Below are positions 1 through 6,731 of a stretch of 15,238 bases of DNA, piece after piece. Within the stretch, counting starts at the first letter, position 1, and every line of letters starts with the position of its first letter. This stretch comes from Candidatus Syntropharchaeum sp. GTDB lineage: Archaea; Halobacteriota; Syntropharchaeia; Alkanophagales; Methanospirareceae. The translations under genes and the position numbers were made by a program. The stretch is from positions 1 through 15,238 of the forward strand of contig JADHYP010000010.1 of assembly GCA_016782355.1 (NCBI GenBank). The letters are read 5' to 3'. The notes under the pieces are model-generated. The model was not told where the DNA came from. It saw nothing but the letters and a program-made list of their open reading frames with translations, and searched no databases.

Positions 1-1009
1 TCTTTATCATATCCACCACTCGGCAGGAGTAGCCCCATTCGTTGTCATACCACGCAAGCACTTTCACTAAACTGCCTTTGCCGCCTACACCGCCTATCAC
101 ATTTGTAGATTCCGCATCAACCACGGCTGAATAGTTCGAGCCGATATAATCTATGGAAACGAGAGGCTCATAAGAAACAGCGAGAATTCCACTTAAAGAT
201 GCCTTCGACGCTTCTTCAAAAGCGCGGTTCACTTCCTCAATGGTAACTACGCTACCCAACTCCGCTACGAGGTCAACCACGGAAACGTTAAAAGTGGGCA
301 CTCGCAACGCTATCCCATCCATTTTACCCGCCAGCGAGGGTAACACGAGACCTATTGCTGCCGCCGCTCCCGTTGTCGTTGGTATTAGTGACATAGCTGC
401 GGCACGTGCCCTCCTCAGGTCTTCATGCCTACCATCGAGAATCCGCTGGTCGCCCGTGTAAGAATGAACGGTGGTCATGAACCCACGATTTATGCCAAAT
501 TCGTCGTTCAACACTTTCGCCACGGGAGCCAGGCAATTGGTGGTACAGGAGGCGAGCGAGATTATGTCATGCGACACATGATCATACATCGCGTCATTGA
601 CGCCCGGGACAAGAGTAACGTCAGGGTCTTTTGCAGGTGCCGTTATTATCACTTTTTTACAACCCGCGTCAATGTGTTTCGATACTCCTTTTCTATCTCG
701 GAACTTACCCGTTGATTCTACTACCACGTCCACGCCCAAATCGCGCCATGGCAACTTCGCCGGATCGTTTTCTGCCAATATCTTTATCTGCTTTCCATTC
801 ACGACCAGCGTATTCGTGTCCTTCTCCGCTACTATACTTCCGCCCTGCATACCGTGCACGGAATCGTACTTTAACAGGTGCGCCATCCAGGAAGCCTCCG
901 CAGCGTGACTGTTTATTGCCACAAAATCCACGTTCGAGTCGTTGCGTAACGCCGCTCTGAATACAATTCTACCTATTCTACCCCATCCATTTATTGCCAC
1001 CTTCATCAT
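1..1009 (-). CDS. gap: Class I (bacterial-type) glyceraldehyde-3-phosphate dehydrogenase, C-terminus cut by window edge
   Basis: Phosphorylating GAPDH interconverts glyceraldehyde-3-phosphate and 1,3-bisphosphoglycerate in cytosolic glycolysis/gluconeogenesis. Reading leftward, the protein opens with a Rossmann motif (AINGWGRIGR), has the catalytic Cys in SCTTNCLAP (about residue 154) and the catalytic His in TTVHSYTGDQ (about residue 181), and reaches WYDNEWGYS near the edge, so only a few C-terminal residues are missing. Two adjacent ATGs (1009 and 1006) are possible starts; a stop lies just upstream. A TATA-like box at 1031-1040 is about 27 bp away, suggesting a leaderless mRNA. Most archaea use the unrelated archaeal-type GAPDH, so this class I enzyme was probably acquired from bacteria (inference). 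Cofactor-discriminating positions look non-NAD-like: Ser replaces the usual Asp after VAIN (residue 33), and Gly-Arg (192-193) replaces Leu-Pro before HEDLRRARAA. An anabolic NADP-linked role is possible but unproven. Confidence 0.95.
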   Translation of the reverse strand, partial: MMKVAINGWGRIGRIVFRAALRNDSNVDFVAINSHAAEASWMAHLLKYDSVHGMQGGSIVAEKDTNTLVVNGKQIKILAENDPAKLPWRDLGVDVVVESTGKFRDRKGVSKHIDAGCKKVIITAPAKDPDVTLVPGVNDAMYDHVSHDIISLASCTTNCLAPVAKVLNDEFGINRGFMTTVHSYTGDQRILDGRHEDLRRARAAAMSLIPTTTGAAAAIGLVLPSLAGKMDGIALRVPTFNVSVVDLVAELGSVVTIEEVNRAFEEASKASLSGILAVSYEPLVSIDYIGSNYSAVVDAESTNVIGGVGGKGSLVKVLAWYDNEWGYSCRVVDMIK

Positions 1010-1030
1010 GTGTAGCTATTTGTTATCTAA

Positions 1031-1040
1031 TCATATAAAG
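1031..1040. promoter_or_regulatory. TATA-like element in the gap/CBS divergent promoter region
   Basis: The sequence tcatataaag reads as a TATA-like box on both strands. It lies about 27 bp before the gap start codon on the minus strand. On the plus strand it is about 55 bp before the CBS gene, which would leave a leader of about 30 nt containing the Shine-Dalgarno-like gaggtga at 1074-1080. A second AT-rich candidate for the plus strand is at 1061-1069. Confidence 0.45.
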
Positions 1041-1090
1041 TTCTATTTTTATTTTTAAAGTGTATAATAAAACGAGGTGAAAAAGGAAAG

Positions 1091-1483
1091 ATGAAAGTTA
1101 GGGATGTGATGAGCCGCCCGATTATCGCGGAAGATAACGAAACTTTGGTCACTAAAATAGCGGAGGATATGGAAGAATTGGGAATAGGGAGTGTGGTGAT
1201 AACGAAAGAGGGTAAACCAGCGGGGATAATTACTGAACGCGACATAGCGTTAAAGGTTCTTTTGAAGGATAGAAGGGCAAGCGAAACAAAAGCAAAAGAA
1301 ATAATGGCTTCTCCATTGGTTACCATCGAGCCAGAAGCATCAGCGGAGGAAGCGTGCAAACTCGCAGCAAGGAAGCGGATAAAAAGACTGCCGGTGGTTG
1401 AAAATGGCGTGCTCATAGGAATCGTAAGCATTCGTGACCTATTGACGAGGAAGCCGGAGTATGTGAGGGAATTCTACTTCTAA
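1091..1483 (+). CDS. Two-CBS-domain protein
   Basis: A stand-alone tandem CBS (Bateman) protein of 130 aa. The first CBS repeat spans roughly residues 1-60 (starting MKVRDVMSRP, with a GIITERDIA core). The second spans about 68-126 (AKEIMASPLVTIEP, then GIVSIRDLL). Proteins of this kind bind adenosine nucleotides such as AMP, ATP or SAM and act as energy or metabolite sensors; the ligand and partner here cannot be told from sequence. The ATG at 1091 follows gaggtga (1074-1080) at a workable distance. The gene is divergent from gap, and its TAA abuts the TAG of the convergent gene with no spacer. It is cytosolic, with no membrane segment or extra domain. Confidence 0.9.
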   Translation: MKVRDVMSRPIIAEDNETLVTKIAEDMEELGIGSVVITKEGKPAGIITERDIALKVLLKDRRASETKAKEIMASPLVTIEPEASAEEACKLAARKRIKRLPVVENGVLIGIVSIRDLLTRKPEYVREFYF

Positions 1484-1837
1484 CTACAGCAGCCCTTTTT
1501 CCATCAATGCCCTCATGGTTCTCTCGCAGGCAGTTGTAGCATGCGATACTGCTCTTCCGAGGTTTGCATGCGCCTCCTGATAATCCGCCTCTTCTACCCT
1601 TCTTTTTACCTGCGTTACCTTTTCTTCCACCTGCATGAATTCTTGCATTCCAGTCACGTTCAATGCTATTCCCGTCTCTGTGGACAAGGCGTCGAAGAAA
1701 GCAAACACCGCTTTTTTCGCACCCTCTAATTCAGTTTCCTTCAGCGTTTCTATCACCATCAGCATCTTAGAGCCGATTATCAGCTCAGATTTTATCCGCT
1801 CTGCGAATTGATAACCTATTATCTCGTTTTGTGTCAT
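1484..1837 (-). CDS. Small helical protein of unknown function
   Basis: I do not recognise this 117-aa protein. It is soluble, charged and predicted mostly helical: a first amphipathic stretch (about residues 8-55), a short linker around NVTGMQ, then a long helix-rich second half (about 65-115) containing a conserved-looking HATTACERTMRAL segment near the C-terminus. It has no signal peptide, membrane span or recognisable catalytic motif. The reading frame is uninterrupted, with normal amino-acid composition and TAG stop. It converges tail-to-tail with the CBS gene without a spacer and is divergent from purA. The upstream sequence has only a weak GGGTT-like element, so a leaderless or near-leaderless mRNA is likely. 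Confidence 0.75.
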   Translation of the reverse strand: MTQNEIIGYQFAERIKSELIIGSKMLMVIETLKETELEGAKKAVFAFFDALSTETGIALNVTGMQEFMQVEEKVTQVKRRVEEADYQEAHANLGRAVSHATTACERTMRALMEKGLL

Positions 1838-1880
1838 AACCCGGGGTAGCTTTTATCTCACTACACTAAAAAACTTTTTG

Positions 1881-1890
1881 TTTTTATAAG
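1881..1890 (+). promoter_or_regulatory. TATA box of purA
   Basis: The sequence tttttataag is centred about 28 bp before the purA ATG at 1915. In archaea transcription starts about 25 bp downstream of the TATA centre, so the mRNA should begin only a few bases before the start codon. This fits the lack of a Shine-Dalgarno sequence ahead of purA. Confidence 0.6.
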
Positions 1891-1914
1891 TGCACGGGAT
1901 ATTGAGTAATTAGC

Positions 1915-2919
1915 ATGCCATCAACAATATTAGTCGGCGGATTTTTTGGTGACGAAGGTAAAGGCAAGATTGTAGCGTATCTCGCAAAGCATGACGAGCC
2001 GGACGTGGTTGCGCGAGGAGGAGTGGGACCCAATGCGGGGCATACGGTTGTGGTAAAAGGGAAGGAATATGCATTGAGGATGGTGCCTTCTGGGTTTGTA
2101 TGTGAATCTGCACGGCTTCTTATTGGCGCTGGCGTATTGGTTGACCCACGGGTGTTCAAAGGAGAAATAGCTTCCTTCGGGCTTCAGGGGCGAGTAGGCG
2201 TGGACCGGCGATGCGGCATAATCGAAGAGGAACATATTGAAGAGGATAAGAGGGACACGCATTTAAAGGGCAAAATAGGGTCCACGGGTTCCGGATGCGG
2301 ACCTGCGAATGCAGCGAGAGTTTTTAGGAAGTCAAGACAAGCGAAGGACGTAAAGGAGTTGGAGGAGTTCCTTTGTGACGTGCCGCTGGAAATAAACGAG
2401 GCGTTGGACCGTGGGAACGGCGTGCTGATAGAAGGCACGCAAGGATTTGGCATTTCTCTGCTCTACGGAACGTACCCCTTCGTTACGTCTAAAGACACGA
2501 CTGCTTCACAGATGGCTGCTGACGTGGGCATGGGTCCTACACGAGTGGATGACGTCATCGTGGTATTCAAGTCATTTCCAACGCGAGTGGGCGAAGGTCC
2601 GTTTGAAACGCAAATGACGGAAGAAAAAGCGGCTGAGTTGCATATCGAGGAGTTTGGCACGGTTACAAGACGGAAAAGGCGAATAGGAGAATGGGATGCA
2701 AAGATGGCTGCTTACTCGGCGATGATAAACGGAGCGACGATGGTGGCATTGAGCGGTGTGGACAGGTTAGACGCGTCATGCAGAGGTGTGAGGGAGTACG
2801 AGGAGTTGAGTAAAGAGGTAAAAGATTTTGTGGCTAAGGTTGAGCGCGACACACGAGTGCCCGTGAAGTTGATTTCCACGGGACCTGAACTATCGGAGAT
2901 AGTGGATTTGAGGGGATAA
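1915..2919 (+). CDS. purA: Adenylosuccinate synthetase (archaeal short form)
   Basis: This enzyme joins IMP and aspartate using GTP to give adenylosuccinate, the first committed step from IMP to AMP, in the cytosol. The N-terminal P-loop-like motif GDEGKGK (residues 12-18) supplies the catalytic Asp, and GPNAGHT (38-44) carries the catalytic His. Further signatures are [21 protein letters not shown] around the IMP site, the [14 protein letters not shown] segment where IMP/Asp-binding arginines sit, and LSGVDRLD, the guanine-recognition region. At 334 aa it is about 100 residues shorter than bacterial and eukaryotic enzymes, typical of the archaeal form. The ATG at 1915 is supported by the TATA spacing. 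The HEPN/nucleotidyltransferase gene starts 3 bp after the stop and is probably co-transcribed. Confidence 0.96.
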   Translation: MPSTILVGGFFGDEGKGKIVAYLAKHDEPDVVARGGVGPNAGHTVVVKGKEYALRMVPSGFVCESARLLIGAGVLVDPRVFKGEIASFGLQGRVGVDRRCGIIEEEHIEEDKRDTHLKGKIGSTGSGCGPANAARVFRKSRQAKDVKELEEFLCDVPLEINEALDRGNGVLIEGTQGFGISLLYGTYPFVTSKDTTASQMAADVGMGPTRVDDVIVVFKSFPTRVGEGPFETQMTEEKAAELHIEEFGTVTRRKRRIGEWDAKMAAYSAMINGATMVALSGVDRLDASCRGVREYEELSKEVKDFVAKVERDTRVPVKLISTGPELSEIVDLRG

Positions 2920-2922
2920 ATT

Positions 2923-3603
2923 ATGGACAGTGAAAGGTTGCGAAGATACATTGATAAAATAGAGCACATAGAAGAGCGGATGGAGGATATAAGAACGTGG
3001 CTAAATGAGGTAGAGGGTGTTGGAGAGATGGACAAGAAAACGAGACTTGCAGTTTATAAAGCCATGCAAGAAGTGGTCGAAGCTTCAACAGACGTAGTCG
3101 CAATGATTTTAAAGGACGAAGGTAAGCTACCAAAAGATGATTATACAAACATAGAAGCGGATTTCGCATTTCTGGCGGAGGACGAAAGAATTATCGCAGT
3201 CCTTTTGTTTGGCTCTGGTGCAAAAGAGCAAGCTGATGAAAGGAGTGACCGGGATTTCTGTATTGTTGCACCGGAAATAAGAAATAAGGGTGATATGAGG
3301 GCGGTTTTGAGAAAAATTTATGGAAATATAGATGTGAATGGAAAAAGATATGATATATGGCTATTCGAGGAACTTCCGCTATACATGAAGGTTCAGGTTA
3401 TTGAGAATCATAAAGTAGTGTTTTGCCGGGATTTACCCTCGCTTTATGAATATTTCTATTTTTACAGGAAGGTGTGGGGAGACCAAAAGCATAGACAGGA
3501 ATTGGACAAAGAGGAATTGATGGAAATTCTTGAAAAGAAACCTTTTCTTAGAAAGAAAAGCTTTACCAACAACTTTTTTACCTTCGGTAAAAACCTTGAC
3601 TAA
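2923..3603 (+). CDS. HEPN-like/minimal nucleotidyltransferase fusion protein
   Basis: A 226-aa protein in two parts. Residues 1-85 are helical and resemble the first half of a DUF86/HepT HEPN domain (LAVYKAMQEVVEASTDVVAMI followed by the linker LP-DDY). Residues 88-200 are a minimal nucleotidyltransferase: LLFGSG (95-99), GS-x10-D-x-D with acidic residues D109 and D111 in SDRDF, and a probable third acidic residue in RYDIWLF (D144). HepT/MntA pairs normally occur as two adjacent genes, with HEPN the RNase toxin and MNT the antitoxin that AMPylates it. Here they share one chain, and the C-terminal HEPN helix with its R-x4-6-H catalytic motif is not visible. A deletion fusion or a specialised single-chain form are both possible. 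The gene follows purA by 3 bp, with GAGGGGAT overlapping the purA end. The last 15 or so residues look like readthrough into a hairpin region. Confidence 0.8.
   Translation: MDSERLRRYIDKIEHIEERMEDIRTWLNEVEGVGEMDKKTRLAVYKAMQEVVEASTDVVAMILKDEGKLPKDDYTNIEADFAFLAEDERIIAVLLFGSGAKEQADERSDRDFCIVAPEIRNKGDMRAVLRKIYGNIDVNGKRYDIWLFEELPLYMKVQVIENHKVVFCRDLPSLYEYFYFYRKVWGDQKHRQELDKEELMEILEKKPFLRKKSFTNNFFTFGKNLD
3575..3593. repeat. 8-bp perfect hairpin at the end of the HEPN-MNT gene
   Basis: TTTTTACC pairs with GGTAAAAA around a TTC triloop. It lies inside the last codons of the gene, so the C-terminal residues there may be an accident of the hairpin sequence. A similar hairpin (TTTTTGC-GAA-GCAAAAA) precedes mre11 at 8131-8147. 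Confidence 0.6.
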
Positions 3604-3646
3604 AAATATTCCCATATTTGTTTTTCTTTTTTGTGAAAAAGAAAAA
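3604..3646 (+). terminator. Probable transcription terminator after purA/HEPN-MNT
   Basis: Immediately after the stop is a 6-bp palindrome (AAATAT-TCCC-ATATTT, 3604-3619). It is followed by an 11-bp perfect hairpin of TTTTTCTTTTT (3621-3631) with AAAAAGAAAAA (3636-3646). The T-rich arm reads as an oligo-T tract on the plus strand, the usual euryarchaeal termination signal. The mirror arm would give an oligo-T tract for transcripts arriving from the right. Confidence 0.5.
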
Positions 3647-3753
3647 GAGTTGTGATAAGCGAGTTTTCACTATTGGACTTTTTTGAAAGGTAATTAACAT
3701 TCATTCATAGTAAACATTGTTAAGTGTAAAAAGAAATACATAGCCGTTTATAA

Positions 3754-4495
3754 GAAAAATTTAAAATAGAGGAAGAAAAGGATAAAGCGATTAAGAAAGA
3801 AGAAATAAGGGAAGAATTGATAAAGGAAAAGAAAATAGCCTCAGAACCAAGCAAGGAATCAGAATCTATAACCATAGGGTGTGAAGGAGAATCAGAACAA
3901 TGGGGAATAATAGGAAAAATATCTGGAAAGAAAGTGCTTATTGATCTCAATGAGCCACACACTATATCCCTATTTGGCATTCCAGGCTCAGGAAAAAGTT
4001 ACACACTTGGAGTTATTACTGAGATGGCCGTGAAGGCAGCGCAGAATATCTCAACCCTTGATAAACCCATTGCCTCTGTCATCTTCCACTACAGTAAAAA
4101 GGAAACTTATACCCCGGAATTTGAATCGTTCACACGCCCAAACAGGAATCAAGAGGGTATTAATGGGTTGTGGGAGTCGTATAAGGCGGAGCCAATGGCA
4201 ATCCAAAATATTGATAGCATCACAAGATCCGCCTTCGGTGAATGCTAAGGTAATTGAACTATCGGACGTTGTTCTATTGCATCGGATGAATTCGCCAGAA
4301 TGGTTGAAACATATTCAAGGCAAAAATATCGCTTTGAAAAAGTTAAAATCAGAAGATTTAAGTTCATTGAAGAGTGGCGAGGCATATATATGGGCAAGTA
4401 AATCTACCGAACAAGAAATAACGCAGCAACCGATGAAAATTGAAGTGAGACCTCGGTTAACTGAACATGGGGGCGCTACGAAGACTGCGGTTTAA
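3754..4495 (+). pseudogene. HerA/FtsK-like ATPase remnant (deleted and frameshifted)
   Basis: The reading frame is open from 3754 without a convincing start, beginning with a charged helical stretch; a TTG at 3817 is possible but has no ribosome-binding site. It then shows a HerA-like N-terminal barrel segment, ISLFGIPGSGKSYT (Walker A, near 3970-4011) and VIFHYSKKE, resembling archaeal and bacterial HerA/VirB4-type ATPases. No Walker B aspartate follows. The frame stops at 4246-4248. The family's C-terminal segment (AKVIELSDVVLLHRM through RLTEHGGATKTAV) continues in another frame to 4495, and inserting one base near 4244 would join the two. At about 247 codons it is far shorter than typical members, so both 5' and internal deletions are likely. 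The original role may have been DNA translocation in defence or repair; that is inference. Confidence 0.75.
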
Positions 4496-4563
4496 ACTAT
4501 TCAGGTTACAAGAGCTTTTCTTCCGTAAAATGAAAGAGAGTTTGTAAATCTATAATCTATCTT

Positions 4564-4573
4564 TTTTAAAAAG
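4564..4573 (+). promoter_or_regulatory. TATA-like box of the phosphohexomutase gene
   Basis: The sequence ttttaaaaag is centred about 27 bp before the ATG at 4595. No Shine-Dalgarno sequence is visible before that ATG, consistent with a leaderless transcript. Confidence 0.5.
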
Positions 4574-4594
4574 AAAAAGTGTATCTTATCAGCG

Positions 4595-5992
4595 ATGCAC
4601 GAAAAACAAATACCCACGCATATATTCAGGGCGTATGACATAAGGGGGATTTTCAATGACGACCTGTATCCGGAGACGATGTTAATGATAGGGCTTGCTC
4701 TGGGTACGTATGCCGGAAAAAGAGACGAAAAGAGCGTGGTTGTTGGTAACGACATACGAACTACTTCTCCTTTGCTCTCGAATGCGCTCATCTCTGGTTT
4801 GCTTTCTTCGGGCATTGACGTGACAAATGCAGGAACGACCTCATTTGGTGTTTGTGCTTTTTCCGGATGGCGGTTAAAAAAAGATATAGTTGCTTATGTA
4901 ACGGCATCTCATCTACCGCCGGAATGGAACGGCGTGAAGCTTTATACCGGGGAAGGAATAGGGTTCTCAGCCGCGGAGAATGAAACGATAAGGGACATAG
5001 TGCTGGACGGAAAAGGAAAAGAGGTTTCGTGGAGTGAGGTTGGCAACCATCGTGAAGTAGATTTGAGAGCGGAATACATAGAATACATAGCGGAAAGATT
5101 TGACCGTGACATTTTCAAGGGTAAGAAAATCGTGCTGGATTGCGGAAACGGGAGCATGGGACTGGTGGCGTTGGACGTGATGAAACGAGTGAACCTGAAA
5201 GCCGAAGCGCTGTTTTCAAAGCCTGACCCTTCTTTTCCCAATAGACCTTCTGAACCGACAGATGCGAGTTTAGGCGTTTTAAAAGCAGAGGTGAACCGAA
5301 AAAGAGCGGATTTTGGCGTGGCTTTCGATGGTGATGGCGATAGAGTGGCAATTGTAGATGATAGCGGAAGAATGCTAAGTGCAGACCAGTGTGGCGTTAT
5401 CATAGCTAAAGCGTTATTAGAAGCGAGAAAAGGAACTGTTTTAGCAAATGTTGAATGCTCCATGCTTGTCGAGCGTGAGTTAGAGCGGTTGGGTGGTAAA
5501 ATAGAACGGATACCGGTTGGTCACACTTTCCTGACGATGGAAGCGAGCAAAAGAAATGCCGTGCTTGGCATAGAATCAAGCGGGCATTATGTTATACCTT
5601 CCTTTTTTCCGTTTGACGATGCGATGATAATACCGTTGAAAATAGCAGATATTTTGGTTAAAACGGGAAAGAAATTATCGGAGCTTGTGGACGAGCTGCC
5701 AAAGTATCCAAAGGTGCGGAAGAATCTTCAATGTGATGACGATGCGAAATTCGAGGTGATGCGGGTTCTTGCTGAGCGGTTGGCAAAGGAATATGGCGCC
5801 GATAGGATAAATACGATGGACGGGATAAGAATAGACCTGAAAGAAGAGGAGGAAGAGGGTTGGGTGCTTATAAGGGCTTCTAACACTTCGCCTTTAATAC
5901 GCGTGACTGTGGAAGGTGCAACGGAAGAAATAAAGGAAAAGTTGATGAAGGAATTCGTTGGGGTCACGGAGGATGCGATAAGGAAGTTTTAA
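4595..5992 (+). CDS. Alpha-D-phosphohexomutase (phosphomannomutase/phosphoglucomutase family)
   Basis: Cytosolic sugar-phosphate mutase that moves phosphate between C1 and C6 of a hexose (or hexosamine) via a phosphoserine, supplying precursors for nucleotide sugars and glycans. All four family signatures are present: the phosphoserine loop VTASHLPPEWNG (Ser at about 105), the metal loop DGDGDR (about 245-250), the sugar-recognition loop GIESSGH (about 325-331) and the phosphate-binding loop RASNTSPLIR (427-436). The length of 465 aa is normal. The serine loop has Leu where the common form has Asn (TASHNP), a variant I associate with an archaeal subgroup. Substrate (mannose, glucose or glucosamine phosphate) cannot be fixed from sequence, so no symbol is given. 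The gene is monocistronic, with its own TATA box, between the ATPase remnant and the antitoxin gene. Confidence 0.92.
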   Translation: MHEKQIPTHIFRAYDIRGIFNDDLYPETMLMIGLALGTYAGKRDEKSVVVGNDIRTTSPLLSNALISGLLSSGIDVTNAGTTSFGVCAFSGWRLKKDIVAYVTASHLPPEWNGVKLYTGEGIGFSAAENETIRDIVLDGKGKEVSWSEVGNHREVDLRAEYIEYIAERFDRDIFKGKKIVLDCGNGSMGLVALDVMKRVNLKAEALFSKPDPSFPNRPSEPTDASLGVLKAEVNRKRADFGVAFDGDGDRVAIVDDSGRMLSADQCGVIIAKALLEARKGTVLANVECSMLVERELERLGGKIERIPVGHTFLTMEASKRNAVLGIESSGHYVIPSFFPFDDAMIIPLKIADILVKTGKKLSELVDELPKYPKVRKNLQCDDDAKFEVMRVLAERLAKEYGADRINTMDGIRIDLKEEEEEGWVLIRASNTSPLIRVTVEGATEEIKEKLMKEFVGVTEDAIRKF

Positions 5993-6077
5993 ATAATTGG
6001 ATAACATAATCAAAAACACGGGAAGGAATAAGTGAAAGATGGCTAAATAAAACAAAAGAAAAAGTTCAGGTGAAATT

Positions 6078-6335
6078 ATGAATCAAGAAGCGGAGGTAAA
6101 AATCGGGAAGAAGTTTGCACTGCACATTCCCGAGGTTCTTGCAAAGAGGCTTGACCTGAGAGAAGGAGGCAAGATGAGCCTTTGCATTGAAGGTGACAAG
6201 CTCATTTTGGAGCCGATAGGGATAAGGGACGCTGTGGAGCTTGCAGTCAAAGGAAAGAAGTTTGCGTCCCTTAGTTTTGAAGAAGTGGAGAAAATAAGCA
6301 AGGAGGAGCAGGGCAGATATGAGAATCCTCCTTGA
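6078..6335 (+). CDS. AbrB/MazE-type antitoxin
   Basis: An 85-aa protein with an N-terminal swapped-hairpin AbrB DNA-binding domain (about residues 5-50: KIGKKFALHIPEVLAKRL, then GGKMSLCIEGDKLILEP) and a C-terminal acidic tail that would wrap around the toxin. Such antitoxins neutralise the partner and repress their own operon. The ATG is preceded by a strong AGGTGA (6068-6073). The gene overlaps the PIN gene by 17 bp, and the PIN ribosome-binding site AGGAGGA (6301-6307) lies within its last codons, so translation is coupled. The antitoxin appears intact although the toxin downstream is broken. Confidence 0.85.
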   Translation: MNQEAEVKIGKKFALHIPEVLAKRLDLREGGKMSLCIEGDKLILEPIGIRDAVELAVKGKKFASLSFEEVEKISKEEQGRYENPP

Positions 6336-6615
6336 CACTTCCTTTTTGCTCCCTTCTCTGGGTGTTGAGGTAGCTGGGGCAGCGAAAGCTCTCGAAAATC
6401 TGAAGGAAAATGAGTTCTACTACTCAAAGTTCAGCGTTCTTGAATGCTTGTGGGTTCTTACATCCCTCGAAAGAAAAAAAGTTGCGATTGACATGGAGAC
6501 CGTTGAGATGGGTTTGAAGAGCATAGAACACAGCTATAAAAGGATCGTAGAGGATGCAGAGGTCTTCTTCGAAGGCTTGGACTATATGCGAGTTTTATCT
6601 ATGCTCGGATGGTAA
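6319..6615 (+). pseudogene. PIN-domain (VapC-like) toxin, frameshifted and truncated
   Basis: The frame starts as a normal PIN ribonuclease: MRILLDTSFLLP gives the first catalytic Asp (residue 6) and LECLWVLTSL the conserved Glu (about residue 43). Intact relatives run to about 140-150 aa with a D-x(2)-D-C-L-L-Y-A-T-A segment and a final Asp; here the frame ends after 98 codons in an unrelated tail. In the +2 frame from about 6580 the sequence reads FIYARMVNSSG, matching that missing segment, so a frameshift lies near 6580. Even in that frame the protein ends at a TAA near 6650, without the last acidic residue. The active site is therefore incomplete and the toxin is probably dead. It is coupled to the upstream antitoxin by a 17-bp overlap. 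Confidence 0.75.
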
Positions 6616-6639
6616 ATAGTTCTGGTAGCACACCAAAAA

Positions 6640-6663
6640 CCGTTAAATAATAAAAAGTAACGG
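6640..6663. repeat. Inverted repeat CCGTTA-N12-TAACGG before the NucS-like gene
   Basis: A perfect 6-bp inverted repeat with a 12-nt AT-only-like spacer sits just upstream of the TATA box at 6669-6680. Its position suits an operator or activator site; the regulator is unknown. Confidence 0.35.
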
Positions 6664-6668
6664 AGCAC

Positions 6669-6680
6669 TTATATATAAAA
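6669..6680 (+). promoter_or_regulatory. TATA box of the NucS-EVE-like gene
   Basis: The sequence ttatatataaaa is a near-ideal archaeal TATA box. Expected transcription start is near 6700, leaving a leader of about 30 nt that contains gaaggt (6718-6723), a Shine-Dalgarno-like match about 8 nt before the ATG at 6732. Confidence 0.6.
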
Positions 6681-6731
6681 GAAACTAACTGAAATTAAGC
6701 AGTTATAATGTAGAAAGAAGAAGGTAATATA

